Source: Serratia proteamaculans (GTDB taxonomy: Bacteria > Pseudomonadota > Gammaproteobacteria > Enterobacterales > Enterobacteriaceae). From it: a stretch of DNA of 64,000 nucleotides. The notes beneath the pieces are model-generated. The model made no database searches. It saw only the letters and a program-made list of their open reading frames with translations, and was not told the DNA's origin. Below, in pieces: positions 36,770-45,894 of the stretch. Made by a program: the position numbers and the translations under genes. The stretch spans positions 248,001-312,000 of the forward strand of contig NZ_SWDE01000002.1 in the NCBI RefSeq assembly GCF_013337185.1, in the 5' to 3' direction. How positions within the stretch are numbered: position 1 is the stretch's first letter; each line of letters opens with the position of its first letter.

Positions 36770-37543
36770 TTAACGTTCTAATTTTTGCCACCCGCTATCG
36801 CCATGCGCGACGTGATGTACGGGCGGCGGTAAACAGGCCAACGGCAGCGGGTAACCGGCCGAAGTCAGGCGGAAAAACTCGTCCATCAGTGAGAACAGCA
36901 GCATCATTTCCCGGCCACCGCGAATGTGCAGGCGTTTAAAAACATCCACCTTGTGGCCGCTGACCGTTTTTTCATGAATTTGTAGCCGCCGGGCAATGTC
37001 CTGCTGTTTCACGCCCTGGCGCAGCAGGCGCAATACCCCCCGCTGACGAAAGCTGAGATCAATATCGGCCCTGGGCTGCGGAGGCAGGTAAAGCGCCCGA
37101 GCCAAAGAAGGGTTCATCAGCGCTGACAGTATCTTGCGCGCAAGGTCACACGCCATATGCGAGTCCAACACCGTCAGGCTGGGTATGCGCTGCGTCACCG
37201 CCGCAAACAGCGGTTGCAGTTCATCGGTCATTACTACTTGCCGACCAAAGGGGCATAAATCGGCCACCTGTTTGAGGGTGGCCAGTGCCCCCTGCAAGGA
37301 GGCGACACCATAGGAATAGGCGTATATCACCAGTACCGGCAGCTTGCTGTTTTTGACCTTACGCGCCACGTCAGCCAGCGTAGAGACCACCATCGGTTTC
37401 GCACCGTCGGGCAGCAACGGCAGAGTCAGGGCCTGCAGGCCCTGCTGCCAAAAAGCATCTTGCGAATAAATCACCACCCGTGTGAGGGCATCGGCATCCG
37501 GCAGATGTCCTTCCGCAGTGGGTTGTCGATAGATAAGGTTCAT
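36770..37543 (-). CDS. LuxR-type regulator at the end of the fimbrial operon
   Basis: A 257-residue protein with a C-terminal LuxR/FixJ HTH (about residues 165-215: LSFRQRGVLRLLRQGVKQQD, then IARRLQIHEKTVSGHKVDVF). The N-terminal 140 residues resemble a degenerate receiver without an evident phospho-acceptor. GGAG precedes the ATG. Its place after the adhesin gene parallels Proteus mrpJ and similar operon-end regulators that repress motility when fimbriae are made, although MrpJ itself is an XRE-type protein. Co-transcription with the pilins is inferred from strand and spacing. Confidence 0.78.
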   Translation of the reverse strand: MNLIYRQPTAEGHLPDADALTRVVIYSQDAFWQQGLQALTLPLLPDGAKPMVVSTLADVARKVKNSKLPVLVIYAYSYGVASLQGALATLKQVADLCPFGRQVVMTDELQPLFAAVTQRIPSLTVLDSHMACDLARKILSALMNPSLARALYLPPQPRADIDLSFRQRGVLRLLRQGVKQQDIARRLQIHEKTVSGHKVDVFKRLHIRGGREMMLLFSLMDEFFRLTSAGYPLPLACLPPPVHHVAHGDSGWQKLER

Positions 37544-37621
37544 GATCGTGCTCCATGATTAACGGGCTCCCTGCTCACCGCAGATTTGGCCTGCGGCGAG
37601 TCACTCTGCGTTCACTGCGGG

Positions 37622-38614
37622 TTATTGCTCGGATACCACCAGCGTGCCGGAGGCGCTAAAGTCCCCAGTGGCAATATCCAGCGCCTTGGTCTTCGGGTTG
37701 CGCAGCACCGAGAAGCCGAGGGTTGTGCTACCCGAGCCGGTGACCTTCATGGCGAACGATTCCCCCAACTTGGCCACGGTTCCGCCTACGGTGACCTGCA
37801 CCCCCAGGTCGGGGTTGCTGGTGGCCAACTGTGAGGTCGACCAAGAAGTCGGGGTCATATTAAGCTTGACGGAGAAGTCGTGAGTTTCACTGCCGACACA
37901 AGATAGAGTAAATGCTTTGGTTTGTTCGGTAGCGCCAGTGGTGGAGATTTCGCCGCGCTCTACCTGTCCAAAATTGACATTTATAGGTTCACCTGTAGTC
38001 ATACGGCAAATTGAAGTGTTCACATTGACGTCATTACTTGAATAAATCTCCCATGTATAATAATAAGTTTCCCCTATATTATTCCTCATAATAAAACCCA
38101 CGCTCCCTATGAAATCACCAGCTTTTATACTTATTTGCCTTCCAAAATTATTACTAAGACGGAAATACATTTTCATAGGTAATGGTTTGGCGTATTTTTC
38201 TCCCGGATCCCATATTGGATCAAAATTCCTAATATGCACCTCCGATACTGGAATGTCATAATCCACACCATTTATCGTGATACCACCAGACAATCCAGAG
38301 AATATCTTATCATTAAGTTTCACCTTACCTGGGTTACTATACAAAGAGTCAATATATCCACCATCATTCCAACATTTTATTTGCGTTGCCAAATCGATAA
38401 ATGTATTTTTACCATCTTGCAGAGTAGGCCCAATACTAATATCAATTCGTTCATTACCCCCACTTAAAATACCATTCAGCCGACAGTGGAACGCTAATGT
38501 TTCAGATGACCATACACAAGAGAAAACAATCAATATTCTGCTCCCCCAAGTCGCCATCCGCATCATAGCGATATATGCCCGTCCAAATACTCCATGGTTA
38601 TTCCGTAACACCAT
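37622..38614 (-). CDS. Fimbrial tip adhesin (two-domain)
   Basis: A 330-residue protein. A signal peptide with a long n-region ends near SSETLA/FHCRLNG. A receptor-binding domain (about residues 45-215) follows, then a pilin domain of about 115 residues that begins around TSICRMTTGEPINVNFGQVE and ends GTLVVSEQ, as in FimH/MrpH-type adhesins. The start at 38614 has GAGGCGGAG before it; Met codons 16, 17 and 19 residues later are alternatives. The receptor domain is coded by AT-rich DNA (27% GC in 38041-38100) whereas the pilin domain is GC-rich (68% in 37681-37740). This suggests the binding domain was replaced by transfer. Confidence 0.85.
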   Translation of the reverse strand: MVLRNNHGVFGRAYIAMMRMATWGSRILIVFSCVWSSETLAFHCRLNGILSGGNERIDISIGPTLQDGKNTFIDLATQIKCWNDGGYIDSLYSNPGKVKLNDKIFSGLSGGITINGVDYDIPVSEVHIRNFDPIWDPGEKYAKPLPMKMYFRLSNNFGRQISIKAGDFIGSVGFIMRNNIGETYYYTWEIYSSNDVNVNTSICRMTTGEPINVNFGQVERGEISTTGATEQTKAFTLSCVGSETHDFSVKLNMTPTSWSTSQLATSNPDLGVQVTVGGTVAKLGESFAMKVTGSGSTTLGFSVLRNPKTKALDIATGDFSASGTLVVSEQ

Positions 38615-38720
38615 ATTCTCCGCCTCATACTTTCGGCTACTAAAACCTAATAAGCCACCGAAATAGTTATATTTACGATTTCCATCGTGTTCAATTACAC
38701 CAAAGATCTCCATGCAACCA

Positions 38721-39278
38721 TCACAGGTAATCCAGCGCAAAAGTGGCGACCGCGGTAAAGTCCCCGGTCACAATCTTGTGATCCTTTATCGCCTTTGGCT
38801 CACCCTGCACGTAGTTCATCAGCGTCAGCGTGGTGGTGTCTTTGGTTAACGCCATCAGCGGCGTGGCCTTGTTGATCGGCAACGGCGTGCCGTCCGCCAG
38901 CTCCATGCCGATGGCAATGCCGCCTGCGCCGCCGGTGTCCACCGCCAGCAACCCCGGCAAGGCCACAGACTCGGTACCCTTGAAGGTCAGCGATACCGTT
39001 TTACCCAGCGACAAGTCACAGTCCAGCAGCCGGATAGTGATCGGCTTGCTGTGGGTGCGGGTGTTGAGGTACAGGTACTTGTCGATCACCGTGCCAAAAT
39101 CCAGCGAGATATCGGTGGTTTTCGGATCCAGCTCGCAGGGGTCGGCCACCAGGGTGCCGTCAAAACGCAGGTTATCGATGGTGGCCGCCTGCACGCCTGT
39201 CGCTATTAACAGCGTCAGCAACAGTGCCGGCACGCGCGCTCCCCACTGCAGGTGGGTTCTGTGTTGTCGTTGCATCAT
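38721..39278 (-). CDS. Minor fimbrial subunit
   Basis: A 185-residue pilin-like protein with a signal peptide (cleavage near VQA/ATIDNLR), a Cys pair (LVADPCELD and IRLLDCDLS) and a C-terminal beta-strand ending VATFALDYL with the penultimate aromatic used for chaperone recognition. The ATG overlaps the preceding pilin stop (ATGA). Probably an adaptor between shaft and tip, as it directly precedes the adhesin gene. Confidence 0.88.
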   Translation of the reverse strand: MMQRQHRTHLQWGARVPALLLTLLIATGVQAATIDNLRFDGTLVADPCELDPKTTDISLDFGTVIDKYLYLNTRTHSKPITIRLLDCDLSLGKTVSLTFKGTESVALPGLLAVDTGGAGGIAIGMELADGTPLPINKATPLMALTKDTTTLTLMNYVQGEPKAIKDHKIVTGDFTAVATFALDYL

Positions 39279-39769
39279 TCATACTCCGCCAGCAGGGTTG
39301 CGGTGGCCGTGAACGGCTTTTCAACCAGCGTCACGTTAGGGTCCTTGACCGGCACCACCTCCAGTTTCGGCGGCGTCTTGTAAGTGATCTTCATCCGGCT
39401 GTTGAGGGTAAAGGGCTTGCCATCCTGCAATACCCGGATCCCCAGCCCATTGGCGTTGGTATTGACCGCCGCCAGATCAAACCCGGTTGCCGTCCCTTTC
39501 ACCGACAGCATCAGCGCCACGCCGGCCGCCGGATCGTCACAGGTCAGGCTGTAACTCACCTTTTGCAGATAACGGCTACCATCCACCTTGTTGATGCCCA
39601 CGTTGCCAAAATGCACCGCAATATCCTGATCATTGCTGATATGGCAGGGCCGCTGTTTCAGTACCCCATGAAAGGTCACGTCGATCTGGTCACCGGTCTG
39701 CGTCGCCCCGGCCTGAAAGCTCAGCGCCATCGCCAGCATCACCACCAAGAGCCGTCTGTGTTTTTTCAT
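39275..39769 (-). CDS. Minor fimbrial subunit
   Basis: A 164-residue pilin with signal peptide MKKHRRLLVVMLAMALSFQA, a Cys pair (KQRPCHISN and YSLTCDDPA) and a C-terminal strand TATATLLAEYE. The ATG at 39769 starts the signal peptide; an in-frame ATG nine codons upstream overlaps the previous gene and is less likely. It lies 10 bp after that gene. Confidence 0.87.
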   Translation of the reverse strand: MKKHRRLLVVMLAMALSFQAGATQTGDQIDVTFHGVLKQRPCHISNDQDIAVHFGNVGINKVDGSRYLQKVSYSLTCDDPAAGVALMLSVKGTATGFDLAAVNTNANGLGIRVLQDGKPFTLNSRMKITYKTPPKLEVVPVKDPNVTLVEKPFTATATLLAEYE

Positions 39770-39779
39770 CTCACTGCCC

Positions 39780-40292
39780 TCAGTTAAAACCGACAATTAA
39801 GGTCGCTGACCCGTTGAACGCCTGGCCATTCACAAAGCTGGCGTCCTTTTGCTTCACCAACACTGCAGCGAACTTTGGGGGTGCGGCGGGATCGATATCG
39901 AACCAGGTGTTCGGCTTTATCGCGGTACTGCCTTGCTGCAGGCTGATCCCCAGGCCCTTGGCATCGGTTTTCAACAGCGTGCCGTCAAAATCGGCGGCGG
40001 TGCCCGACAGCTTCATTTGAATGGCTTTGCCGCCCGGATCCCCCTTGCACACCAGGGTGTAAGGCAGGCTTTGCTTGTAGGCGCTGTCCTTGATGTCGTT
40101 GATAATCACATCACCAAATTCAACCGCGACCGGTGCAGAGTTAGTGAAGGTGCAACTGCCGTTGGCCACCACCGTGCCACTGATTTTCACATTCACCGTG
40201 GTATCGTCCATTTTGGCCAGCGCCGCACCGGACAGCAGCAGTGACAGCAGTACCAGCGCCAACTGCCGCCCCCTGAAGGTGTTTTGCATCAT
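39780..40292 (-). CDS. Minor fimbrial subunit
   Basis: A 170-residue pilin with a signal peptide (cleavage near ALA/KMDDTT), a Cys pair (VANGSCTFTN and YTLVCKGDPG) and a C-terminal strand GSATLIVGFN. GAGG precedes the ATG at 40292. The spacing to the previous pilin is 7 bp. Confidence 0.87.
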   Translation of the reverse strand: MMQNTFRGRQLALVLLSLLLSGAALAKMDDTTVNVKISGTVVANGSCTFTNSAPVAVEFGDVIINDIKDSAYKQSLPYTLVCKGDPGGKAIQMKLSGTAADFDGTLLKTDAKGLGISLQQGSTAIKPNTWFDIDPAAPPKFAAVLVKQKDASFVNGQAFNGSATLIVGFN

Positions 40293-40299
40293 CCGCACC

Positions 40300-40896
40300 T
40301 CAGTCATAGTTCAGCCGAAAATCGACGCTGGCGCGAAACGCCCCCGGTGCCAGCGGCGCACGGGTACGCTCCGGCACCACGTAATAGGTCAACTGGTCGT
40401 TATACGGCGTCAGAAATTGCGGGGCGCCGCGTGACCCCAGCCGCACATCGCGCTTTTGGCTGTCCAGCAGCCGCAGGCCCAAGCCCGATGCGCCCCGCGC
40501 CTTCACCAGCGCCGGGTTGTCGTCATCCATGCGGGCAACAAAAGACACCGACACCACCGGCTGAATACCGTCCCAGGTCAGGTTGCCGTTGCGGTCATCG
40601 CGCTGGCGCCCACCGACCGGCAGGCAGTCGCGCAGTTGCAGCTGCACCGCCACCGGCCCCCCCCGATCCCCTGGTCGCTGCAGGGGCGCGGTCGGCACCA
40701 CCCCCATCTCCACCTGCTGAAACAGCGACGCCATATCCAGCCGGCAGGCCCCGGCAGACAGCGCACCGCTGATATGCAGTTCACCATGCGCGCCCTCAAC
40801 CCCCCAGTTATCCGGGGCGGCCTGCGCCGACATCGCCGTGCTCATCAGCGCCAGCGCGGCAACCCAGGCGGGCGGGATTCGATCACTCCTTTTCAT
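40300..40896 (-). CDS. Minor fimbrial subunit
   Basis: A 198-residue pilin-like protein with a signal peptide (cleavage near AQA/APDN), Cys in SAGACRLDMA and QLRDCLPVGG, and a C-terminal strand ASVDFRLNYD. AAGGAG stands before the ATG. Placed directly after the chaperone gene, as mrpE is in Proteus. Confidence 0.85.
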   Translation of the reverse strand: MKRSDRIPPAWVAALALMSTAMSAQAAPDNWGVEGAHGELHISGALSAGACRLDMASLFQQVEMGVVPTAPLQRPGDRGGPVAVQLQLRDCLPVGGRQRDDRNGNLTWDGIQPVVSVSFVARMDDDNPALVKARGASGLGLRLLDSQKRDVRLGSRGAPQFLTPYNDQLTYYVVPERTRAPLAPGAFRASVDFRLNYD

Positions 40897-40934
40897 ACAC
40901 TTCTCCTTATTGATTGCCGCGTTCCGTGCCGTAC

Positions 40935-41678
40935 TTAGCCGGCCTTGCTGCTGCGCACGCTGCAGGTAGCGCCGTTACAGCCAAACACCAGTTTTGGGCG
41001 GCCGCCGTAGTCGTTGATGTAGGTCAGCACCGGGGCTGCCCCCAACGCCGCCGCCGAGCCGCCCAGCATCGCGTTGCCTTTGGGGGCGATCATCACCGGG
41101 TTAACCCCTGGCAGCTCCTTGCCCCCCAGGGCCGCCGAGGCACTGGCCAGGGTGATAAAGTACGGCGTCGGGTTATTGACCTGGTACCGATCCCCAACTC
41201 GCGTCAGCGTCAGCTTCTCCTGCCAGGCTTTGGCGTCACGGGTTACCAGCGCCGCCGGGCGATAAAACAGTTTGATGCGCGTCTGCAGTGCAATTTGCAG
41301 GGTGTTCGGCTTGCTGCTCTTCGGTGGAATTTCCCGCAGGTTGAAGTAAAACAGGCTTTCCCGGTCCTGTGGCAGCATTGCCACCTCCGGTGCCGCCTGG
41401 ATTTTCACCTGGCTTTTCGCCCCCGGTTCAACCCGCTGCAGCGGCGGCAACACCATCAGCGGTGAGGTGACCTTGTTGCCTGTGGCATCCTCTATCCAGC
41501 CCTGTGCCAGATAGGGCAATTCCTTGTTCTGGTTGCTGACGCTCAGGCTGATCGATTTCTGGTCACCGTTAAAAATGACGCGGGTGCGGTCCAGCGCGAT
41601 GGCGGCCAGCGCCTGCTGCATACCCAGCACGCCGGTCAACAAGGCGGCGGTCACCGCGACGGAAGTCTTTAGTTTCAT
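40935..41678 (-). CDS. Periplasmic fimbrial chaperone (PapD/FimC family)
   Basis: A 247-residue chaperone with a signal peptide (cleavage near ALA/AIALDRTR). The Arg in ALDRTRVIF and the Lys in QTRIKLFYRP correspond to the Arg8 and Lys112 anchors of PapD that hold the subunit C-terminus. The signature LFYFNLREIPPKS is that of the short F1-G1 loop (FGS) class. It holds each pilin by donor-strand complementation and hands it to the usher. Confidence 0.94.
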   Translation of the reverse strand: MKLKTSVAVTAALLTGVLGMQQALAAIALDRTRVIFNGDQKSISLSVSNQNKELPYLAQGWIEDATGNKVTSPLMVLPPLQRVEPGAKSQVKIQAAPEVAMLPQDRESLFYFNLREIPPKSSKPNTLQIALQTRIKLFYRPAALVTRDAKAWQEKLTLTRVGDRYQVNNPTPYFITLASASAALGGKELPGVNPVMIAPKGNAMLGGSAAALGAAPVLTYINDYGGRPKLVFGCNGATCSVRSSKAG

Positions 41679-41715
41679 CTGTATTACTCACTGTTATCGG
41701 CTTTCAAGGTTCGGG

Positions 41716-44286
41716 TTATGATTCAACCGGCGTCAGCGCAGGGGCATCGGTGGCTTTCGCCACCTCCGGGCCTGACACCGTATGGCAAGGCAGCAACAAT
41801 GCCGAGGCCGGCAGTGGGCTGGGTAAATGAACCCGGCACTGCGTCTGCCCATTCCAGCGCACGTCCATCTTTTCGCCCGGATTCAGCCCGGTCAGCCACA
41901 CGCTGCCTTCGTCATTGACGATGCCGGTCTGATAGTGGTGGTCATTGACCACAATGGCGCCAAACGGCGGCGCGCTGCCGTCGGCCAGTTTGATCACCGC
42001 CATGGCTTTCTGGCCCGCCACCACGCTGAACTTGCGGTAACCGATGGCCCCTTCGGTCAGGGTGCCCTGCACCACCGACTGGTTGGCGTCGACGTTATCC
42101 GGCAGCTTGTTAACGTTCACCGAGATGCTGTTGCGGTAATAGCTGTTGATATCGCTGACTACCGCCTTGCCAAACCGGTTGGTATCCGTAGTACCGCCGT
42201 ACCCCTGCACCGGCACACCACTGACGCCGGCGGTGTCCACCATCATGCGGGTACCACCCAGCGTCGTGACCCGGTGCAAGGCTGCCCCTTTCGGCGTTAC
42301 CGTCGCGCCACCCTGCATCGCCAGCCCCAGCGAGCTGTACTGGCTGCCCTGGTAACTGGCATTGGCGGTCACCTCGGCGATATCGCCGTCGTGGGTAAAG
42401 TAGCCGCTGGCGGTGCCGCGCCCACCGTTGCCCACACCGCCGGTCAGGCGGTAGGTGTTGTTATCGTCAATACGGTCGTAATAACCGACGGTGTTGGTGC
42501 TGCCGGCCCGGGTGGTTTGGTTGTTGTAGCTGACCGTTCCGGTTCTGCCCCAGGGCACGCTCACCCCCAGGTAAACCCCGTCGTCATGACTGTTGTTGAA
42601 CACCGTGCGGTAGGCCGACAGGCTCAGGCTGATGTTCTTGAATGACCCAATATCGAAATAGCGCGACAGCGACAGGTTATAGTTGTTGTTGGCCGGCCGA
42701 TCCCAATAGGTTTGGTGGCTGGCGGTCAGGAACGCGCTCAGCCCCAGGGTACGGAACTGCTTGTTCAACGAGACGGTATACATCTGCTTGCTGTTGCTGT
42801 AATTGCCGCCGTGGTAACGCGCATCCAGGTATTGCGCCATGCTCATGTAATTGCGTTCGGAGAAGCGATAGCCGGCGAAGGTCACCTGGCTGTCATACTC
42901 GTCAAAACGCTTGGAGTAGTTCAGCCGCCAGGAGGTGCCGGACGGCGTGCCTTTGCCCGGCAGCTCGGCACGCGACTGCGTGGCGTCCAGCGACAGCGCA
43001 CCAAAGGCCAGCAGGTCACGTCCGACCCCGAGTGCCAGCGCCTTATAGCCGGCGGAAAGCAGCCCACCACCGAACAGTGACCAACCGTTGCTGACCCCCC
43101 AGGAGAACTCACCACCGCTAAACACCTGGCCTTCGCTGTTATGGCGGTAATCGGAGGGTTTGCCGGCCATCACCTTGTAGCGCACCAGGCCCGGACGCGT
43201 CAGGTAAGGCACGTCTGCAGTGTCCACCTGGAAGTTGCGCACGCTGCCGTCCTGCTCCTGAATGCGCACATCCAGTTTGCCCATGGTGGCGGAGTTTAAA
43301 TCCTGAATGCGGAACGGCCCCGCCGGCACCTGGGTTTCATACAACACCCGCCCCTGTTGGCTGACGGTCACCTTGGCGTTGGTTTTCGCCACCCCGGTGA
43401 CTTCCGGCGCATAGCCGCGCAGGTTGGGCGGCAACATGTTGTCGTCGGACACCAGGTTGGCCCCGGTATAGCGGAAGCTGTCAAACAGGTCAGATCTGAG
43501 GTAATCCTCACCCAGCGTCAGTTTGGCGCGCAGCGCTGCAATCGCGCGGTACAGGTAGTAACGGCTCCAGTCCCAGCGTTGCTGCGAACCGCTGTTCTGC
43601 CCGGTGGTATGGTCATACTGTGCCTGCCAGTCGGCACGAAAACGCCAGGCACCGAGGTTGGCACCGGTAGTGCCATTACCGCTCAGCGACTGATTGTTTT
43701 GCCCCTGAGTTTGCCGCGTGGTTTGCGCGTTGACGTTGTAGTCAAACAGCAGGCCGGCAATGCCCTGATCCCAGCGTGAAGGCGGATCCCAGTTCTCGTC
43801 GGTATATTCCAGATAGGCCTGTGGCAGATTCAGGTACAGCGACCCGGTTCCCAGGTCAGCCCGCGTCTGCATCCCCTTGAGGGAGTCGAGCGCCAGACAC
43901 TGCCCCTGATGCCACCAGGCCAGGTTGCGCTGCACCGCGGCTTTTAGCCCCAGTTGATCTACCATCGCCGGCGTCAGACAAGGCACGCTGCCCTTGGTGT
44001 CGTCCGGAGGCGCCAGAAAGGTGATCGGCTGCTCCGGCAGCTCCTGTTTATTGACCCGCAGCACCAGAGTGTACTGGCCCGGCATGATGTAACCGGCGCG
44101 GGAAAATTCGCTCAAATCAATGGCGCTGCGGTCTTTGACGTCCAGCACGTCGGTGTTGAATTCAATGCTGTCGGCCGCCAGCGCCTGTTGCCCGGAGTGG
44201 GCCAGCATCAGGCCGACCCATACCGCCAGGGGGCGCAATATCCCTATAGTCCGTGGAGGAAAAAACAACACGGCATGTTCCTTCAT
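41716..44286 (-). CDS. Outer-membrane fimbrial usher (FimD/PapC family)
   Basis: An 856-residue usher with a signal peptide (about residues 1-37, ending QQALA/ADSIEF). An N-terminal chaperone-binding domain (FNTDVLDVKDRSAIDLSEFS) is followed by a 24-stranded pore with plug (PFRIQDLNSATMGKLDVRIQ) and C-terminal domains. Ends with a Cys pair typical of the family (TQCRVHLP and LLPCHTV). It secretes and assembles the pilus. The ATG overlaps the upstream pilin stop by one base (TGATG). Confidence 0.95.
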   Translation of the reverse strand: MKEHAVLFFPPRTIGILRPLAVWVGLMLAHSGQQALAADSIEFNTDVLDVKDRSAIDLSEFSRAGYIMPGQYTLVLRVNKQELPEQPITFLAPPDDTKGSVPCLTPAMVDQLGLKAAVQRNLAWWHQGQCLALDSLKGMQTRADLGTGSLYLNLPQAYLEYTDENWDPPSRWDQGIAGLLFDYNVNAQTTRQTQGQNNQSLSGNGTTGANLGAWRFRADWQAQYDHTTGQNSGSQQRWDWSRYYLYRAIAALRAKLTLGEDYLRSDLFDSFRYTGANLVSDDNMLPPNLRGYAPEVTGVAKTNAKVTVSQQGRVLYETQVPAGPFRIQDLNSATMGKLDVRIQEQDGSVRNFQVDTADVPYLTRPGLVRYKVMAGKPSDYRHNSEGQVFSGGEFSWGVSNGWSLFGGGLLSAGYKALALGVGRDLLAFGALSLDATQSRAELPGKGTPSGTSWRLNYSKRFDEYDSQVTFAGYRFSERNYMSMAQYLDARYHGGNYSNSKQMYTVSLNKQFRTLGLSAFLTASHQTYWDRPANNNYNLSLSRYFDIGSFKNISLSLSAYRTVFNNSHDDGVYLGVSVPWGRTGTVSYNNQTTRAGSTNTVGYYDRIDDNNTYRLTGGVGNGGRGTASGYFTHDGDIAEVTANASYQGSQYSSLGLAMQGGATVTPKGAALHRVTTLGGTRMMVDTAGVSGVPVQGYGGTTDTNRFGKAVVSDINSYYRNSISVNVNKLPDNVDANQSVVQGTLTEGAIGYRKFSVVAGQKAMAVIKLADGSAPPFGAIVVNDHHYQTGIVNDEGSVWLTGLNPGEKMDVRWNGQTQCRVHLPSPLPASALLLPCHTVSGPEVAKATDAPALTPVES

Positions 44287-44831
44287 CAGTAATAATCCAT
44301 TTTAAACCGCACCGTGGTGCGATAGGCCCCCGCGCGCAAGATCTGATGCGTGCCCACCAACCGCAGGCGGTAATCCAGCCGCGTATCCCCCGGTGCCAAT
44401 GCGCCGGGCGGCATCGGCACGCCGGACTGCGCCACGTTGCCGACGGCATCGGTGATTTGTATCCCCATTCCCCCAGCATGGCCGGATACGCCAAACAGCG
44501 CGCTGTCGGTGACATCACCGGCAAAGGTCACACGGAATTGCGTCCAGTCGGCGCGACCGGGGCGCATCTGTTGTAATGAGCAGTTGACCAGTTGAATGCT
44601 GAATGGGCTTTCCGGCCCCTGACCGTCACGCATCAGTTGGCCAATCGGCAGCATGGCCAAATCGATAGACTGGTCGCGGCTGTTGACGGCAATGGCGCAG
44701 GGCACGTCGACAATCGAGCCCTGCATATTGACCACCCCCTGCCCCTGATGGGCGATGGCCGCAGACGACACCGCAAGCCCGCAGGCCATCCACAGGCAAG
44801 GCATGAAACAGGAAGACCTAAAACTCAACAT
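44286..44831 (-). CDS. Minor fimbrial subunit (second gene of the operon)
   Basis: A 181-residue pilin with a signal peptide (cleavage near AAIA/HQGQG), a Cys pair (VDVPCAIAV and QLVNCSLQQ) and a C-terminal strand TTVRFKMDYY. GAGG precedes the ATG at 44831; an in-frame extension of 16 codons lacks a ribosome-binding site. The position between major pilin and usher matches mrpB, so it may be the terminator or anchor subunit. Confidence 0.87.
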   Translation of the reverse strand: MLSFRSSCFMPCLWMACGLAVSSAAIAHQGQGVVNMQGSIVDVPCAIAVNSRDQSIDLAMLPIGQLMRDGQGPESPFSIQLVNCSLQQMRPGRADWTQFRVTFAGDVTDSALFGVSGHAGGMGIQITDAVGNVAQSGVPMPPGALAPGDTRLDYRLRLVGTHQILRAGAYRTTVRFKMDYY

Positions 44832-44896
44832 GAGGCGACCTCGCTTCAGTCGGGTAGCGACAGAAAGGGACGGGCGCAAAAGCGCCCGTACGAGGC

Positions 44897-45466
44897 TTAT
44901 TGATAGGCCAATGTGAAGTTGGCGACCGATTTGAAGTCACCTGGGACAATCGGAGCGTAGACAGCAGAGTCTGTTTTGGTGGCGGCAGTAACAGTTTCAC
45001 CCTGCAGGTAGGCGGCAAACGCCAGAGTATTATTGCCTTCACCCACTTTAGTGGCGGTGGTGGCTTCGCCGAGTTTAATGTCGGTGCCGCCCTGGGTCAG
45101 CACAATGGCCGCGCCGCTGGCGGTGCCAGTCAGGCCCAGATTGTTGGCATTGATTTTAGACGGAGTGCCGGTGAAGGTGGTGGTGACAGTCTTGTCGACC
45201 AGACCGGTGATATCACAGTCCTGCAGCTTGATGTTGAAGTTTTGTGGGCTGGATTTTCCGCCGTTTGCCAGCGCCTTGTTGGCCACGCTGCCCAGATTGA
45301 CGGTCTGGTCAACGGAGTCCGGCGCAATGGAGCATGGCGCGTTGATGATGGAGCCGGTAAAGGTCACGGTACCGCTGCCCTGGTTGGCCGCATTGGCGGT
45401 GGAAACCACGGAGCCCATTGCCATGGTGGCCAGCACGGCCGCAATCAGATTTTTGTTCATGTTCAT
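44897..45466 (-). CDS. Major fimbrial subunit (type 1-like pilin)
   Basis: A 189-residue pilin, first in the operon. The signal peptide (MNMNKNLIAAVLATMAMGSV onward) is cleaved near ANA/ANQGSG. The mature protein has GTVTFTGSIINAPCSIAPDS, a second Cys in KLQDCDITG and a C-terminal FTLAYQ with the penultimate Tyr of type 1 pilins. AAGGGA lies nine bases before the ATG at 45466. The invertible promoter element lies 145 bp upstream. Confidence 0.93.
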   Translation of the reverse strand: MNMNKNLIAAVLATMAMGSVVSTANAANQGSGTVTFTGSIINAPCSIAPDSVDQTVNLGSVANKALANGGKSSPQNFNIKLQDCDITGLVDKTVTTTFTGTPSKINANNLGLTGTASGAAIVLTQGGTDIKLGEATTATKVGEGNNTLAFAAYLQGETVTAATKTDSAVYAPIVPGDFKSVANFTLAYQ

Positions 45467-45610
45467 GCTTTGTAATCCCTTAAAAGACGTGATTTTCAAT
45501 TCCGGCTCCCAACGAGGTCGGAACAAGGTTGGTGTTCATTCCCGGCAGACGGGCATCCCTCCGCCGCCACCAAATTCACCCCGATAAACAAACGGCTCAG
45601 CCTTCCAGGC

Positions 45611-45634
45611 AATGTTCCATTTTGTATCAAAGTG
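45611..45634 (+). repeat. Left inverted repeat of the fimbrial invertible element (IRL)
   Basis: 24 bases matching the reverse complement of 45895-45918 at 22 positions, including a perfect 17-bp core, CATTTTGTATCAAAGTG. Confidence 0.9.
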
Positions 45635-45860
45635 ACACATTTAGTTTTATTGTCTTTATTTTCAATATCTAACAGGATTTAATTCTTATTGAATTAATTA
45701 TTTAGACTGATAACTCTAATAATATGGCGAATAAACCAACATAAGCGTTATTCAACCGGCAAGGACGTGGTGGGAAATGCGTTGGGGATCCGACAGGAGT
45801 AAAAAGAGTGCAAAAATAATCGTTATTTATCAAATGGGTACGATGATTGATTTACGAGGC

Positions 45861-45889
45861 TTGACAAAAGAAGGGGGCATTCTTAATAT
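45861..45889 (+). promoter_or_regulatory. Strong promoter inside the invertible element
   Basis: TTGACA (45861-45866), 17 bp, TAATAT (45884-45889), ending five bases before the right repeat. In the sequenced orientation it fires rightward into the recombinase gene in antisense. After inversion it would drive the fimbrial operon. Confidence 0.75.
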
Positions 45890-45894
45890 GGCGA

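Noticed and set aside
41827..42645. Long open frame antisense to the usher gene
   Set aside because: It is a reading-frame shadow of a GC-rich gene, with no recognisable domain, no ribosome-binding site, and full overlap with a secure usher.
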